A DNA stretch of 7,998 nt from Bacteroides sp. (GCA_011048475.1 DSDZ01000240.1:1-7998); one strand, 5' to 3'; numbered from the stretch's first letter, positions 1 to 7,037 are shown. Notes: generated from the letters alone by a model not told the origin. Translations and numbers: made by a program.

Positions 1-30
1 ATTTTATATAGGTATATTTCTATTTATTTA

Positions 31-38
31 TATATTTG
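31..38 (+). promoter_or_regulatory. Bacteroidota-type -7 promoter element for amt
   Basis: The octamer TATATTTG matches the Bacteroidota sigma-factor -7 consensus TAnnTTTG exactly. It lies 24 bases before the ATG at 63, so transcription would begin near 43-46 with a leader of about 20 bases. The surrounding 60 bases are strongly AT-rich, unlike the coding DNA. No convincing -33 element is visible, and only 30 bases of upstream sequence are in the window. This placement also argues against the in-frame TTG at 36 as the start codon, because that codon lies inside the element. Confidence 0.6.
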
Positions 39-62
39 TCATATAATATAAATGCATATCCG

Positions 63-1451
63 ATGAAAAAGTACTGGTTGATCGCGCTGTTTGCCCTCGC
101 ATTCATTGCTGTGCTGGGGATCATCTTTCCCTTCAGCTTTGACACAGGAGATACTTCAGGTCTTGATACGGGAGATGTGGCGTGGATGCTTGCATCCACC
201 GCTCTGGTTTTCCTGATGACACCTGGACTGGGATTTTTTTACAGCGGTATGGTGAAACCCAAGAATGTGATTTCCACCATCCTGCAGAGTTTCATTGCCA
301 TGGGGCTCATCAGCGTGCTCTGGGTGGTATTCGGTTTCAGCCTTGCTTTTGGAGAGAGTGTGGGAACCGAAGGGTACGGTTTTTTCGGCAACCCTGCCAC
401 CTACTTCATGTTCAAAGGAGTGGGTGCAGCGCCCGACCCCGCTTTCGCAGGCACCATCCCGCTTGCCCTTTTCGCGTTGTTCCAGCTGAAGTTCGCCATC
501 ATCACCCCTGCCCTGTTCACAGGTTCGTTTGCAGGAAGGGTCAGGTTTACCGCCCTGATGATCTTCATGGTCCTGTTCATGATCTTCATCTACTGTCCGC
601 TGGCGCACTGGACCTGGCATCCCAACGGCTTTCTCCGGAACTGGGGGGTTCTGGACTTCGCCGGCGGAACGGTGGTGCATATGTCAGCCGGCATGGCTGC
701 CCTGGCAGGGGCGATCTTCTTCGGTCCCCGCCGGGATTATGCGAAGCCGTTTTACCCGGCCAACATCCCCTTCGTGCTTCTGGGAACAGGCCTCCTCTGG
801 TTCGGATGGTTCGGATTCAACGCGGGATCCGCACTGTCATCCTCCCATACGGCTGTAAAAGCCCTGCTGAATACAAATACGGCTTCCGCCTCTGCCATGT
901 TGGTTTACATCTTCTTCGACGGCATCAGGGGAAGAAAACCCTCAGCACTCGGAGCCTGCGTGGGGGCCGTGGTGGGACTGGTGGCCATCACCCCTGCAGC
1001 GGGATTCGTCTCGGTGGGATCCAGCATCTTCATCGGGGGAGCGGCCGCCGTTGCCAGCAACCTGATGATCTATTATTTCTCCCGAAGGGGACTGGATGAT
1101 ACACTCGACGTGTTTCCGGCCCACGGGATCGGAGGAATGGTGGGCATGTTCCTCACAGGTGTTTTTGCCGAGGAGGTCGGACTGATTTACGGGGAGCCCA
1201 CCACCTTCCTTTACCACCTGCTGGCCCTTGTGATTGTGACGGTTTTTGCATTCGGGGGCTCTTACCTGCTGTACAGGATCACCAACTGGATCATTCCCAT
1301 GCGTGTGCCAAGCCTCTACGAGGATGTGGGGCTGGATATGAGCCAGCACAACGAAAGCCTTTTCTACGAGAACGATGCGAAGGTGAAAATACGCAAAGAG
1401 AAACTCAGGAATTATTCCCCCGATTTCTATCCCCGCCGCCAGCGGGTCTGA
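63..1451 (+). CDS. amt: Ammonium transporter (Amt/MEP/Rh family)
   Basis: This gene encodes a 462-residue inner-membrane ammonium channel, which would act as a trimer importing ammonium for glutamine and glutamate synthesis. An N-terminal hydrophobic stretch (signal peptide or extra helix) precedes the family opening, with DTGDVAWML followed by TPGLGFFYSGMV. The pore twin histidines are visible: H206 in DFAGGTVVH, with the conserved aspartate at D198, and H354 in FPAHGIGGMVG. A tryptophan near residue 185 fits the ammonium recruitment site, and FSLAFG fits the phenylalanine gate region. The C-terminal tail has GLDMSQHNE near 424-431, close to the GLDxxxHGE motif that couples subunits and meets GlnK, with N replacing G. 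About 30 charged residues follow. I chose ATG 63 over TTG 36 because of the promoter at 31-38 and the typical MKK start. No P-II gene is seen downstream; upstream is outside the window. The last 25 bases overlap the end of lipB on the other strand. Confidence 0.95.
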   Translation: MKKYWLIALFALAFIAVLGIIFPFSFDTGDTSGLDTGDVAWMLASTALVFLMTPGLGFFYSGMVKPKNVISTILQSFIAMGLISVLWVVFGFSLAFGESVGTEGYGFFGNPATYFMFKGVGAAPDPAFAGTIPLALFALFQLKFAIITPALFTGSFAGRVRFTALMIFMVLFMIFIYCPLAHWTWHPNGFLRNWGVLDFAGGTVVHMSAGMAALAGAIFFGPRRDYAKPFYPANIPFVLLGTGLLWFGWFGFNAGSALSSSHTAVKALLNTNTASASAMLVYIFFDGIRGRKPSALGACVGAVVGLVAITPAAGFVSVGSSIFIGGAAAVASNLMIYYFSRRGLDDTLDVFPAHGIGGMVGMFLTGVFAEEVGLIYGEPTTFLYHLLALVIVTVFAFGGSYLLYRITNWIIPMRVPSLYEDVGLDMSQHNESLFYENDAKVKIRKEKLRNYSPDFYPRRQRV

Positions 1452-2131
1452 ACAAAATAGTCCATAAAGATCCTCCTGAGGTGGTCCCTGGTCCCGTGCA
1501 TGTCCAGGGTCCTTCCCAGTTCTTTCTCCATGGAGGTAACCCCGCCGGTCCGGTACCCGCATGGATTGATGTATGAAAAGTAATCCAGGTCTGTGTTCAC
1601 ATTCAGCGCAAATCCGTGCATGGTCACATACCGGCTGGAGCGAATCCCGATGGCACATATTTTCCTGGCCTTCACGGGATGGTCCGCATCCAGCCAGACG
1701 CCCGTTGCCTTTTCCTTCCTGGTGGCTTTGATGCCGTGGTCGCCCAGCAGCGCAATGATCACCTGCTCCAAGCGCTCCACATACTGTCTGAGCCCGATCT
1801 CCAGCACCTCCAGGTCCAGGATCGGATATCCCACGATCTGCCCCGGTCCGTGGTAGGTGATATCACCTCCCCTGTTTGTCCTGAAATAGGTAGCATTGAT
1901 CTTTCGAAGATATTCCTCCTGAACGAGCAGGTTTGTTTCGTCCCCGCTTTTACCCAGGGTATATACGTGCGGATGTTCACAGAAGAGCAGGTACTGTTCG
2001 GGACGGCCATCCCCTGAGGGATTCTTTTTATATTCCACCAGTTTCTGAAAAAGTGTTTCCTGGCATTCCCAGGCCTTCCCATATTCGATGGTCCCGAGGT
2101 CCCTGAAGTGGATAGGCGGATTATGATCCAT
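1427..2131 (-). CDS. lipB: Octanoyltransferase LipB
   Basis: LipB is a 234-residue cytosolic enzyme that moves octanoate from octanoyl-acyl carrier protein onto lipoyl domains (the E2 subunits of 2-oxoacid dehydrogenases and the glycine cleavage H protein). This is the first step of lipoate synthesis. The signature RGGDITYHGPGQ is at residues 87-98. The catalytic lysine is K157, in ARKICAIGIR, and the acyl-carrying cysteine is C191, in INPCG. MHGFALNVN lies between them, as expected. Length and motif spacing are normal, so the enzyme looks intact. The ATG overlaps the end of lipA by 11 bases (ATGGATCATAA carries the lipB start and the lipA TAA stop), which suggests translational coupling. The stop lies inside the last codons of the convergent amt gene, leaving no room for a terminator between them. 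Confidence 0.96.
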   Translation of the reverse strand: MDHNPPIHFRDLGTIEYGKAWECQETLFQKLVEYKKNPSGDGRPEQYLLFCEHPHVYTLGKSGDETNLLVQEEYLRKINATYFRTNRGGDITYHGPGQIVGYPILDLEVLEIGLRQYVERLEQVIIALLGDHGIKATRKEKATGVWLDADHPVKARKICAIGIRSSRYVTMHGFALNVNTDLDYFSYINPCGYRTGGVTSMEKELGRTLDMHGTRDHLRRIFMDYFVQTRWRRG

Positions 2132-3041
2132 GGAATCCGGTGCTTTTATCGCTCATCACGGGACGATTGATGTGCTTCTCGGCGTGGTAGGAGGAACGGA
2201 CGAGGGGACTGGACTCCACATACCTGAATCCCTTCCTCAGACCTGTTTCCCGGTAGGAATCAAATTTTTCGGGGGGCACATAATCTTCCACGGGCATATG
2301 GTCCATGGTGGGCTGAAGATACTGTCCCAGGGTGAACACCTCGCATCCGGCTTCCAGCAGATCATCCATCGTCTGCAGGATTTCGTCCTCTGTCTCTCCC
2401 AGCCCGAGCATGATCCCTGACTTGGAGATCATCCCTGACCGGCCTACCTGGCTGATCACCTCCAGGCTTCTTCTGTATTTTGCCCTTGAGCGGATCAGGG
2501 GGGTAAGCCGTTCGACCGTCTCCAGGTTGTGGGAAATGACCCCGGGAGCTGCATCAATGACCATTTCCACCAGCGCCGGCTGCGCATCAAAATCGGGGAT
2601 CAGTGCCTCCATGGTCAGTCCCGGCACCTCCTGCCTGAGGATGCGGATGGTCCCTGCCCAGAATCCTGCTCCCTTGTCCGGCAAATCGTCCCGGTCCACC
2701 GAAGTGATCACCACGTGGCGGATCCCCATTGCTCTGACGGATTCAGCCAGTCTGTATGGCTCATCCTCATCCACCGGCCCTGGACGGCCGGTCTTCACCG
2801 CACAGAATTTGCACGAGCGGGTACAGATATCCCCGAGGATCATGAAGGTGGCTGTCCCCGCCGCCCAGCATTCCCCGATATTCGGACAATTGCCGCTGGT
2901 GCATATGGTATGGAGGTGGTTCCTCTTCACCACCTCCTTTACCTCCAGGTAGTGTTCTCCTCCCGGCATGCGCATGCGCATCCAGGATGGGAGCCTTTTT
3001 CTCGCCTGAACCATTTTTCTTATTGAATCATCACTTTTCAT
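2121..3041 (-). CDS. lipA: Lipoyl synthase LipA (radical SAM)
   Basis: LipA is a 306-residue radical S-adenosylmethionine enzyme that inserts two sulfur atoms into protein-bound octanoyl groups, completing the cofactor begun by LipB. The auxiliary iron-sulfur cluster ligands, which supply the sulfur, are C47, C52 and C58 in the lipoyl synthase CX4CX5C pattern. The radical SAM cluster ligands are C73, C77 and C80 in CTRSCKFC. The C-terminal RSSY motif is at 282-285, with the arginine and serines expected near the auxiliary cluster. The frame stays open far upstream across the NUDIX gene, but that part is antisense shadow. I chose ATG 3041, preceded by GAAAGAGG, which leaves a short basic lead-in (KRLPSWMRMRMP) typical of the family. 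ATG 3014 is also possible and would shorten the protein by nine residues. The gene forms an operon with lipB. Confidence 0.95.
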   Translation of the reverse strand: MKSDDSIRKMVQARKRLPSWMRMRMPGGEHYLEVKEVVKRNHLHTICTSGNCPNIGECWAAGTATFMILGDICTRSCKFCAVKTGRPGPVDEDEPYRLAESVRAMGIRHVVITSVDRDDLPDKGAGFWAGTIRILRQEVPGLTMEALIPDFDAQPALVEMVIDAAPGVISHNLETVERLTPLIRSRAKYRRSLEVISQVGRSGMISKSGIMLGLGETEDEILQTMDDLLEAGCEVFTLGQYLQPTMDHMPVEDYVPPEKFDSYRETGLRKGFRYVESSPLVRSSYHAEKHINRPVMSDKSTGFHGS

Positions 3042-3149
3042 CCGGCCTCTTTCTGAAATGAATATCAGCGGTTCTGCGAAGGTAATCATAAATCGGGACT
3101 TTTCTCCGGTGACTATTTTTGCTACTTTTATTCTCCATAAAACAATGGG
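3042..3149. other. Divergent intergenic region between lipA and NUDIX gene
   Basis: This 108-base gap separates the lipA-lipB operon (-) from the NUDIX pair (+) and should hold promoters for both. The + strand promoter is clear (3114-3121). For lipA, the nearest match to the -7 consensus is TACCTTCG, read on the minus strand from 3084 to 3077. It has one mismatch and no obvious -33 partner, so the lipA promoter is uncertain. No riboswitch-like structure is evident by eye. Confidence 0.4.
3114..3121 (+). promoter_or_regulatory. Bacteroidota-type -7 promoter element for the NUDIX operon
   Basis: TATTTTTG matches TAnnTTTG exactly and ends 28 bases before the ATG at 3150, giving a predicted leader of roughly 20-25 bases. 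A closer ATG at 3145 is followed at once by an in-frame TGA (ATG GGA TGA), so it cannot start the gene. The -33 element is not clear. Confidence 0.55.
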
Positions 3150-3776
3150 ATGAAGGAACAGAACGAACTGCTGCTGCTGGCAAAAAGGATACAGGCCATT
3201 GCTGAGAGCGGGATCCACTACACGGAAAGTGACTACGACCTGGACAGGTACGGCAACCTGGAGGAGATCGCCACCAGGATGATCTCCCTGATCACCCACC
3301 TCTCCCATGACACGGTCAGGATGGTCACCCCCGAGAACAATGGTTACAGGACCCCGAAGGTGGACCTGCGCTGTGTGATTTTCAACGACAAACATGAGAT
3401 CCTGATGGTCCAGGAGAGGGTCGACTCCTGCTGGTCCCTTCCCGGAGGCTGGTGCGACATCGGATTTACACCCACCGAGATTGCCGAGAAGGAGGCATTT
3501 GAGGAGGCCGGGATCAGGGTGAAAGCCGGAAGGCTCCTGGCCATTTTCGATAAAAGATGTCACGACCACCCGGAAGACCTCTTTTATACCTACAAGATCT
3601 TCATGGAATGCGTGGCAGAGGACGACCGGGTATCCACCGGGATGGAAACCCTGGACGTGGGATTCTTTGCACAGGACAAACTGCCTCCCCTGTCCACTCC
3701 CAGGAACACCAGGGACCAGGTCGACAAAATGTTCGACTTCCATTTTGGAAGACTCTCCTGGCCCATCGTTGACTGA
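3150..3776 (+). CDS. NUDIX hydrolase, CDP-choline pyrophosphatase-like
   Basis: This 208-residue cytosolic protein has two parts. Residues 1-60 match the small helical domain found at the front of a NUDIX subgroup (Nudix_N), with LLLLAKRIQAIAESG and YDLDRYGNLEEIA. The NUDIX fold follows, with its box at 100-121: G100, then WCDIG, F106, then K114, E115, E118, E119 and G121. The metal-binding glutamates are present. The first box glutamate is replaced by F106 and the arginine by K114, which I recall as normal for the Bacillus cereus CDP-choline pyrophosphatase subgroup, so this is not read as inactivation. That subgroup also shares the pattern AIFDK, YKIF, LPPLS and RNTRDQV seen here. It would hydrolyse a nucleotide diphosphate-linked compound; the exact substrate (CDP-choline, ADP-ribose or another) cannot be told from sequence. 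It is followed after five bases by a ketopantoate-reductase family gene. Confidence 0.88.
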   Translation: MKEQNELLLLAKRIQAIAESGIHYTESDYDLDRYGNLEEIATRMISLITHLSHDTVRMVTPENNGYRTPKVDLRCVIFNDKHEILMVQERVDSCWSLPGGWCDIGFTPTEIAEKEAFEEAGIRVKAGRLLAIFDKRCHDHPEDLFYTYKIFMECVAEDDRVSTGMETLDVGFFAQDKLPPLSTPRNTRDQVDKMFDFHFGRLSWPIVD

Positions 3777-3781
3777 GCTTC

Positions 3782-4801
3782 GTGGATACACATGCCGGCA
3801 TACTGGTTATCGGGGCGGGTGCCATCGGGAGTATCACCGCCGGGATGCTGAGCGCGCGCGGCATCCCGGTCACCCTTGTCTGCAGGAACGCTGAACAGGC
3901 CGGGAAGATCGCCTCCGGAGGCATTCAGCTGTCTGGCCGTGGCTGCGACCGCCTCGTCAGGGTCCGGACCGCAGCCGGTCTGGACCGGATCGCATGCTGC
4001 GTGGATACAGTGTTCCTTGCCACAAAGGCGTACCAGGTTCAGGGGATCGCCCGGCAGCTTGTCCCCCTGCTGAATAAGGACAGCCGTGTGGTATCCATGC
4101 AGAACGGGATCGTGATAGAGGAACTAGCAGGGATCGTGGGAGCGGAACGGAGCGTGGGCTGCGTGGTCAGGTTTGGTGCCACCCTGCACGAACCGGGAGT
4201 GGCGGAGATGACCTCCCGGGGGAGGATCCTGGTGGGTTATCCCGACCGGCCGGGCGATGGGCAGCTTGATGAAATCGCCCGGATCATGGAAAACATTGCA
4301 CCGGTCGCCGTTACCGGCCGCATCATGTCCGAATTGTATTCCAAGCTGATCATCAACTCCTGCACCTCAACTGTGGGAGCCATCAGCGGTCTCACCCTGG
4401 GAGAACTCCTGAAAAAAAGAAGGGCACGGCAGATTTTCACGGCTGTGGCCCGGGAGGCTCTGCGGGTGGCCGGGGCCGGACACCTGCATGTGGCTCCCCT
4501 GGCGGGAAGGCTGACATGGGAGGGCCTGCTTCACATGCATCCCGCTCTCCGGCAAGGTTTGATCAGGCTTCTGGGGATGCGGTACAGGCATCTGCGGTCA
4601 AGCAGCCTCCGTGCGATCGAAAGAGGCAGGTCCACCGAGGTAGATTTCCTGAACGGTCACATCGTCAGGAAGGGGGTATCTCTTGGAGTGGATAGTCCCG
4701 TCAACAGGAGGCTGGTGGAGATGATTCATGAAATGGAACAGGGAAGGCGCCCCGCCACCCCCCTGAACCTGGAGGATGATCAGCTGGCCCGGCACCTGTG
4801 A
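3782..4801 (+). CDS. panE: 2-dehydropantoate 2-reductase (ketopantoate reductase) family
   Basis: This 339-residue protein belongs to the ApbA/PanE family, which reduces ketopantoate to pantoate with NADPH in pantothenate and coenzyme A synthesis. The nucleotide-binding motif GAGAIG is at residues 11-16 of the Rossmann domain. The C-terminal domain carries K188 and N192 in KLIINS, matching the catalytic lysine and substrate asparagine of the E. coli enzyme. S274 and E286 (STEVDFLNGH) line up with E. coli S244 and E256 at exactly the same spacing. The protein is somewhat longer than E. coli PanE, with extra residues before S274. The start is GTG at 3782: the frame has a stop at 3770-3772, and the first internal ATG would remove the dinucleotide motif. 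It starts five bases after the NUDIX stop without a clear ribosome binding site, so coupled translation is likely. This family has many paralogues of unknown substrate, so the family is certain but the exact reaction is not. Confidence 0.87.
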   Translation: MDTHAGILVIGAGAIGSITAGMLSARGIPVTLVCRNAEQAGKIASGGIQLSGRGCDRLVRVRTAAGLDRIACCVDTVFLATKAYQVQGIARQLVPLLNKDSRVVSMQNGIVIEELAGIVGAERSVGCVVRFGATLHEPGVAEMTSRGRILVGYPDRPGDGQLDEIARIMENIAPVAVTGRIMSELYSKLIINSCTSTVGAISGLTLGELLKKRRARQIFTAVAREALRVAGAGHLHVAPLAGRLTWEGLLHMHPALRQGLIRLLGMRYRHLRSSSLRAIERGRSTEVDFLNGHIVRKGVSLGVDSPVNRRLVEMIHEMEQGRRPATPLNLEDDQLARHL

Positions 4802-4973
4802 ACCATTTCTCCGGAGAAGTTCTTCTGTATCAGGCTGAGAAATATCTTTAAAATGCTGGACTTTTTCAGTCATATGTTCTAAATTTATTGGCATCTGATA
4901 TGTTCATCTCTCTGTCATGTTTCTTCCGCGATCGATCACAATTTCAAATTTTTCACAATTAACCCCATCATCC
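4802..4973. other. Intergenic region before the lipoprotein gene
   Basis: This is a 172-base, mostly AT-rich gap between two + strand genes. It contains a perfect 12-base palindrome, TTCTCCGGAGAA (4807-4818), directly after the ketopantoate-reductase stop, and two copies of ATATGTTC (4872-4879 and 4898-4905). The nearest thing to a -7 element is TAAATTTA at 4880-4887, with one mismatch to TAnnTTTG. No exact promoter match and no terminator with a T-run is visible. Confidence 0.35.
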
Positions 4974-5642
4974 ATGAAACAAACGTTCCATTGCATGTCA
5001 AGATTATTGTCGGTTTTCGTGCTCTTTCAGCTGCTCTCCGGATGCCTGATGGTTCCCGGAAAACTGGTTCCCACGGTACACACCCTTCCCGACAGATCCG
5101 CCTATGAAAACAAGCCTGATGTTTTCATTGATTTGAATTTCCACACCTTCCTCAGCGGAAAACACTCGGCTCCGGTGGAAAATATCACTGCAAAAGATCA
5201 ATTTCTGAACATTGTCAGGAATGTCACCGACCGGTCAAATCTGTTTGAAAGCTACACCTTTGACAGGTTTGAAGGCAGCGATAAGGACCTCACCATTCAG
5301 ATGGATATGATGAACACAGGCAACAATACGGGTGCCATGCTTGCAGGATGTGTCAGCGGCTTGACCCTCACCGTGATTCCCGTGGCTGTAAAGGACAATT
5401 ATGTTCTGACTGCCACATTGCTCGATTCCAGCGGCACCGAGCTGGCCACATACAGGTATGAGAATTACGTAAGAACCTGGATCCATATGTTTTTATTTCC
5501 GTTCTTCGGCACAATGAAGAAGGTGCCTGGAGAGGTGATGGAAAACATGGTCCGTAACCTGTACAATGATATCCTGCAGGACGGTTATCTGAAGTACGCA
5601 TACCAGGAAAACGAACTTCCTGATTTTCTGTGCCTTAAATAG
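4974..5642 (+). CDS. Putative lipoprotein of unknown function
   Basis: This 222-residue protein is not one I recognise. It starts with a lipoprotein signal: basic n-region, hydrophobic LLSVFVLFQLL, then the lipobox LSGC with the lipidated cysteine at residue 24. The residues after the cysteine (LMVPGK) lack the acidic run that sends Bacteroidota lipoproteins to the cell surface, so a periplasm-facing anchor is inferred. The mature part has a possible beta-rich region (residues 47-112), then a glycine-rich hydrophobic stretch GAMLAGCVSGLTLTVIPVAV (120-139). This leads into a hairpin-like DNYVLTATLLDSSGTELATY, an aromatic stretch WIHMFLFPFFG (169-179) and a helical end. I chose ATG 4974 because it places the cysteine at a normal distance; an in-frame ATG at 4917 would add 19 residues ahead of the signal. 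It stands alone, convergent with the decayed permease. It is almost certainly a real gene; its role is unknown. Confidence 0.8.
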   Translation: MKQTFHCMSRLLSVFVLFQLLSGCLMVPGKLVPTVHTLPDRSAYENKPDVFIDLNFHTFLSGKHSAPVENITAKDQFLNIVRNVTDRSNLFESYTFDRFEGSDKDLTIQMDMMNTGNNTGAMLAGCVSGLTLTVIPVAVKDNYVLTATLLDSSGTELATYRYENYVRTWIHMFLFPFFGTMKKVPGEVMENMVRNLYNDILQDGYLKYAYQENELPDFLCLK

Positions 5643-5710
5643 GCAGTTAGCCGCCAGTGGGATGCGGCAAAACTGATGATGCGCCACCGGGTGGGGAAGG
5701 TGCGGACCTG

Positions 5711-6980
5711 TCAGTCGATCTGTTTCTGGCTGTGTGAGTTCACGAACAGGATATTTTCCAGCGAGTCGTATCCCTGGAAGATCTTGGGCCCTTCGTGCCT
5801 GATCAGTTCGCTGTGAAAGCCGATGATGGTCAGGCCGGCGTTCGCGGAAAACTCGTTGATGATCGTCCGGGCGTTCCGTTCAGGTTTCTCGCTGATCACC
5901 TGGATGTTCTTTGATGTGATGGGCAGGCGGCCGCTCTGAACCAGCTGTTCCAGGTCGGCACGGACCTTTTCCTCATCTCCCTTTTCCTCCAGGAAGGATG
6001 CCCCTGGATGATGAAACTCAGGAGGATCATCAGGTGGAAATTCTCATAATCGCTGCTCCTGATCCACACATGGATCCCGTTTCTGTAGTTGATGGTCCGT
6101 TTTGTGCTCCCGAAGATGCACACATCGAAATAGCCCGCATTCACAAGGGAGAAATTCTCCACGATCTCCCTGAGTTTCTCGGGCTCCTCCCTGTCGTACT
6201 CAAGGATGACCATGTTGTTTTCCATTCCAGAGATGCCGGGCAGCTGGATGGATTGCGCGATCGCCGAGGTAAAGGAAGGTGAAATCATGGTATCCACATA
6301 CACATGGCTGCCTTTCCCCCTGTAGTTCATGACCAGTTTCTCCTGTTCTTCCAGAGCGCGTGCGTAGCTGGCTTTCGAGTAATAATCTTCGATCAGGTGG
6401 ATGTACGTACCGAATCCGTACCTGTAACTGATCCAGTTGGTCACCTGGAATGCCCTGTCCCGCCTGAAAGAGTCCCTCGAAATGCATATGGCACTGGGCC
6501 GCCACTCCTTTTCCCCTCTTGACTTGCGGCTTTGCTGCAGGTAGACCTGCAGGTTCCTGTTCAGCTGGAACAGGGCATTGCTGAAGATGGAGGAAAGGCC
6601 TTTGCGGTTCCGGTGGTAGTGGTAGTTGAAGAAGAACTCGAACGACTCGGTGAAGGCAATGATGTAAAAGGCCACGCTGATCGCCTGTGACAGATAGAGG
6701 GCAATCCCGATGGTGGCCCCGATGTTCAGGCCAAAAGATCGGGAAATGATGAAGTCTCCCCTCCCCCTTCCACCCGCTTGTTTGTGGCGATCTCAGAGAT
6801 GGCGAATGCGGTGGGGACCGTCACCAGGTGGCCCAGCAGGATGGCGGGGACCAGTCCCCAGAAGCCGAGTGTGCCCACCGCAAATCCGAACCGGAGGAAT
6901 AAAATGGCGCCGAATATGGTGGCGATGGCGGTGAAAAACACCGTGGCGGTTCCGAAAGACTTCTTGGAGGGTGCTGCCAT
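5711..6980 (-). pseudogene. Decayed APC-superfamily permease (cation-chloride-cotransporter-like)
   Basis: This is the remains of a membrane transporter that, from memory of Bacteroidota relatives, is normally about 730-750 residues: twelve membrane segments plus a cytosolic C-terminal domain. From ATG 6980, 75 residues are intact, covering TM1 (GTATVFFTAIATIFGAILF) and TM2, and end at VEGGGE. One base then seems lost near 6755-6756: the next frame continues FIISRSFGLN from 6753, and restoring one T would give the expected GGGEYFIISRS. TM3 follows (LSQAISVAFYIIAF). At about 6625-6640 the sequence jumps from TESFEFF straight into the C-terminal domain (NYHYHRNRKGLSSIF), so TM4-TM12 are missing. 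The domain reads on to QGHPSWRKREM near 5978. A second frame change then leads to VRADLEQLVQSGRLPI and ends ENILFVNSHSQKQID at 5711. About 420 residues remain. The first lesion alone should abolish transport. An assembly error could explain single-base shifts, but not easily the large deletion. The original substrate is unknown. Confidence 0.85.
5965..5989. repeat. Short direct repeat at a frame break in the permease pseudogene
   Basis: CCTTTTCCTC occurs twice, at 5965-5974 and 5980-5989, separated by ATCTC, a 15-base period. It lies exactly where the reading frame of the permease remnant changes. Such repeats favour replication slippage, though both copies are still present, so a simple deletion between them did not occur. 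It may be chance in purine-rich coding DNA. Confidence 0.5.
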
Positions 6981-6999
6981 GATCCGATTTAGCAATGCG

Positions 7000-7007
7000 C
7001 AAATATA
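7000..7007 (-). promoter_or_regulatory. Bacteroidota-type -7 element upstream of the permease pseudogene
   Basis: Read on the minus strand from 7007 to 7000 the sequence is TATATTTG, an exact TAnnTTTG match and identical to the element before amt. It ends 19 bases before the ATG at 6980, giving a leader of about 15 bases. The promoter therefore appears preserved although the gene is broken. No clear -33 element is visible. Confidence 0.55.
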
Positions 7008-7037
7008 AAACAATCTCGTATACTCCTCTTAAATTAC

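Noticed and set aside
36..62. TTG at 36 as an extended start of the ammonium transporter
   Set aside because: It lies within an exact -7 promoter element and would add an uncharacteristic SYNINAYP lead before the typical MKK start.
182..1099. 305-codon + strand frame inside amt, and other long overlapping frames on both strands
   Set aside because: They are rich in His, Arg, Pro and Cys with no domain pattern, as expected for shadow frames of GC-rich coding DNA; the Amt frame explains the region.
3480..3513. Missing first glutamate in the NUDIX box (F106), considered as loss of activity
   Set aside because: The CDP-choline pyrophosphatase subgroup commonly has an aromatic residue here, and the catalytic EE pair is intact.
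3042..3791. Long open frame continuing upstream of lipA on the minus strand, giving an apparent 556-residue protein
   Set aside because: The extra part is antisense to the well-supported NUDIX gene, shows no family resemblance, and the LipA family begins at the KRLPSWMRMRMP region.
4807..4818. Perfect palindrome TTCTCCGGAGAA just after the ketopantoate-reductase stop, considered as a terminator
   Set aside because: It has no loop and no following T-run, so it does not look like an intrinsic terminator; as an operator it is unsupported by a second copy.
5650..5668. Stem-loop GCCGC/GCGGC between the convergent lipoprotein gene and permease pseudogene
   Set aside because: The stem is only five pairs with a nine-base loop and lacks a T-run on either strand, so a terminator cannot be claimed.
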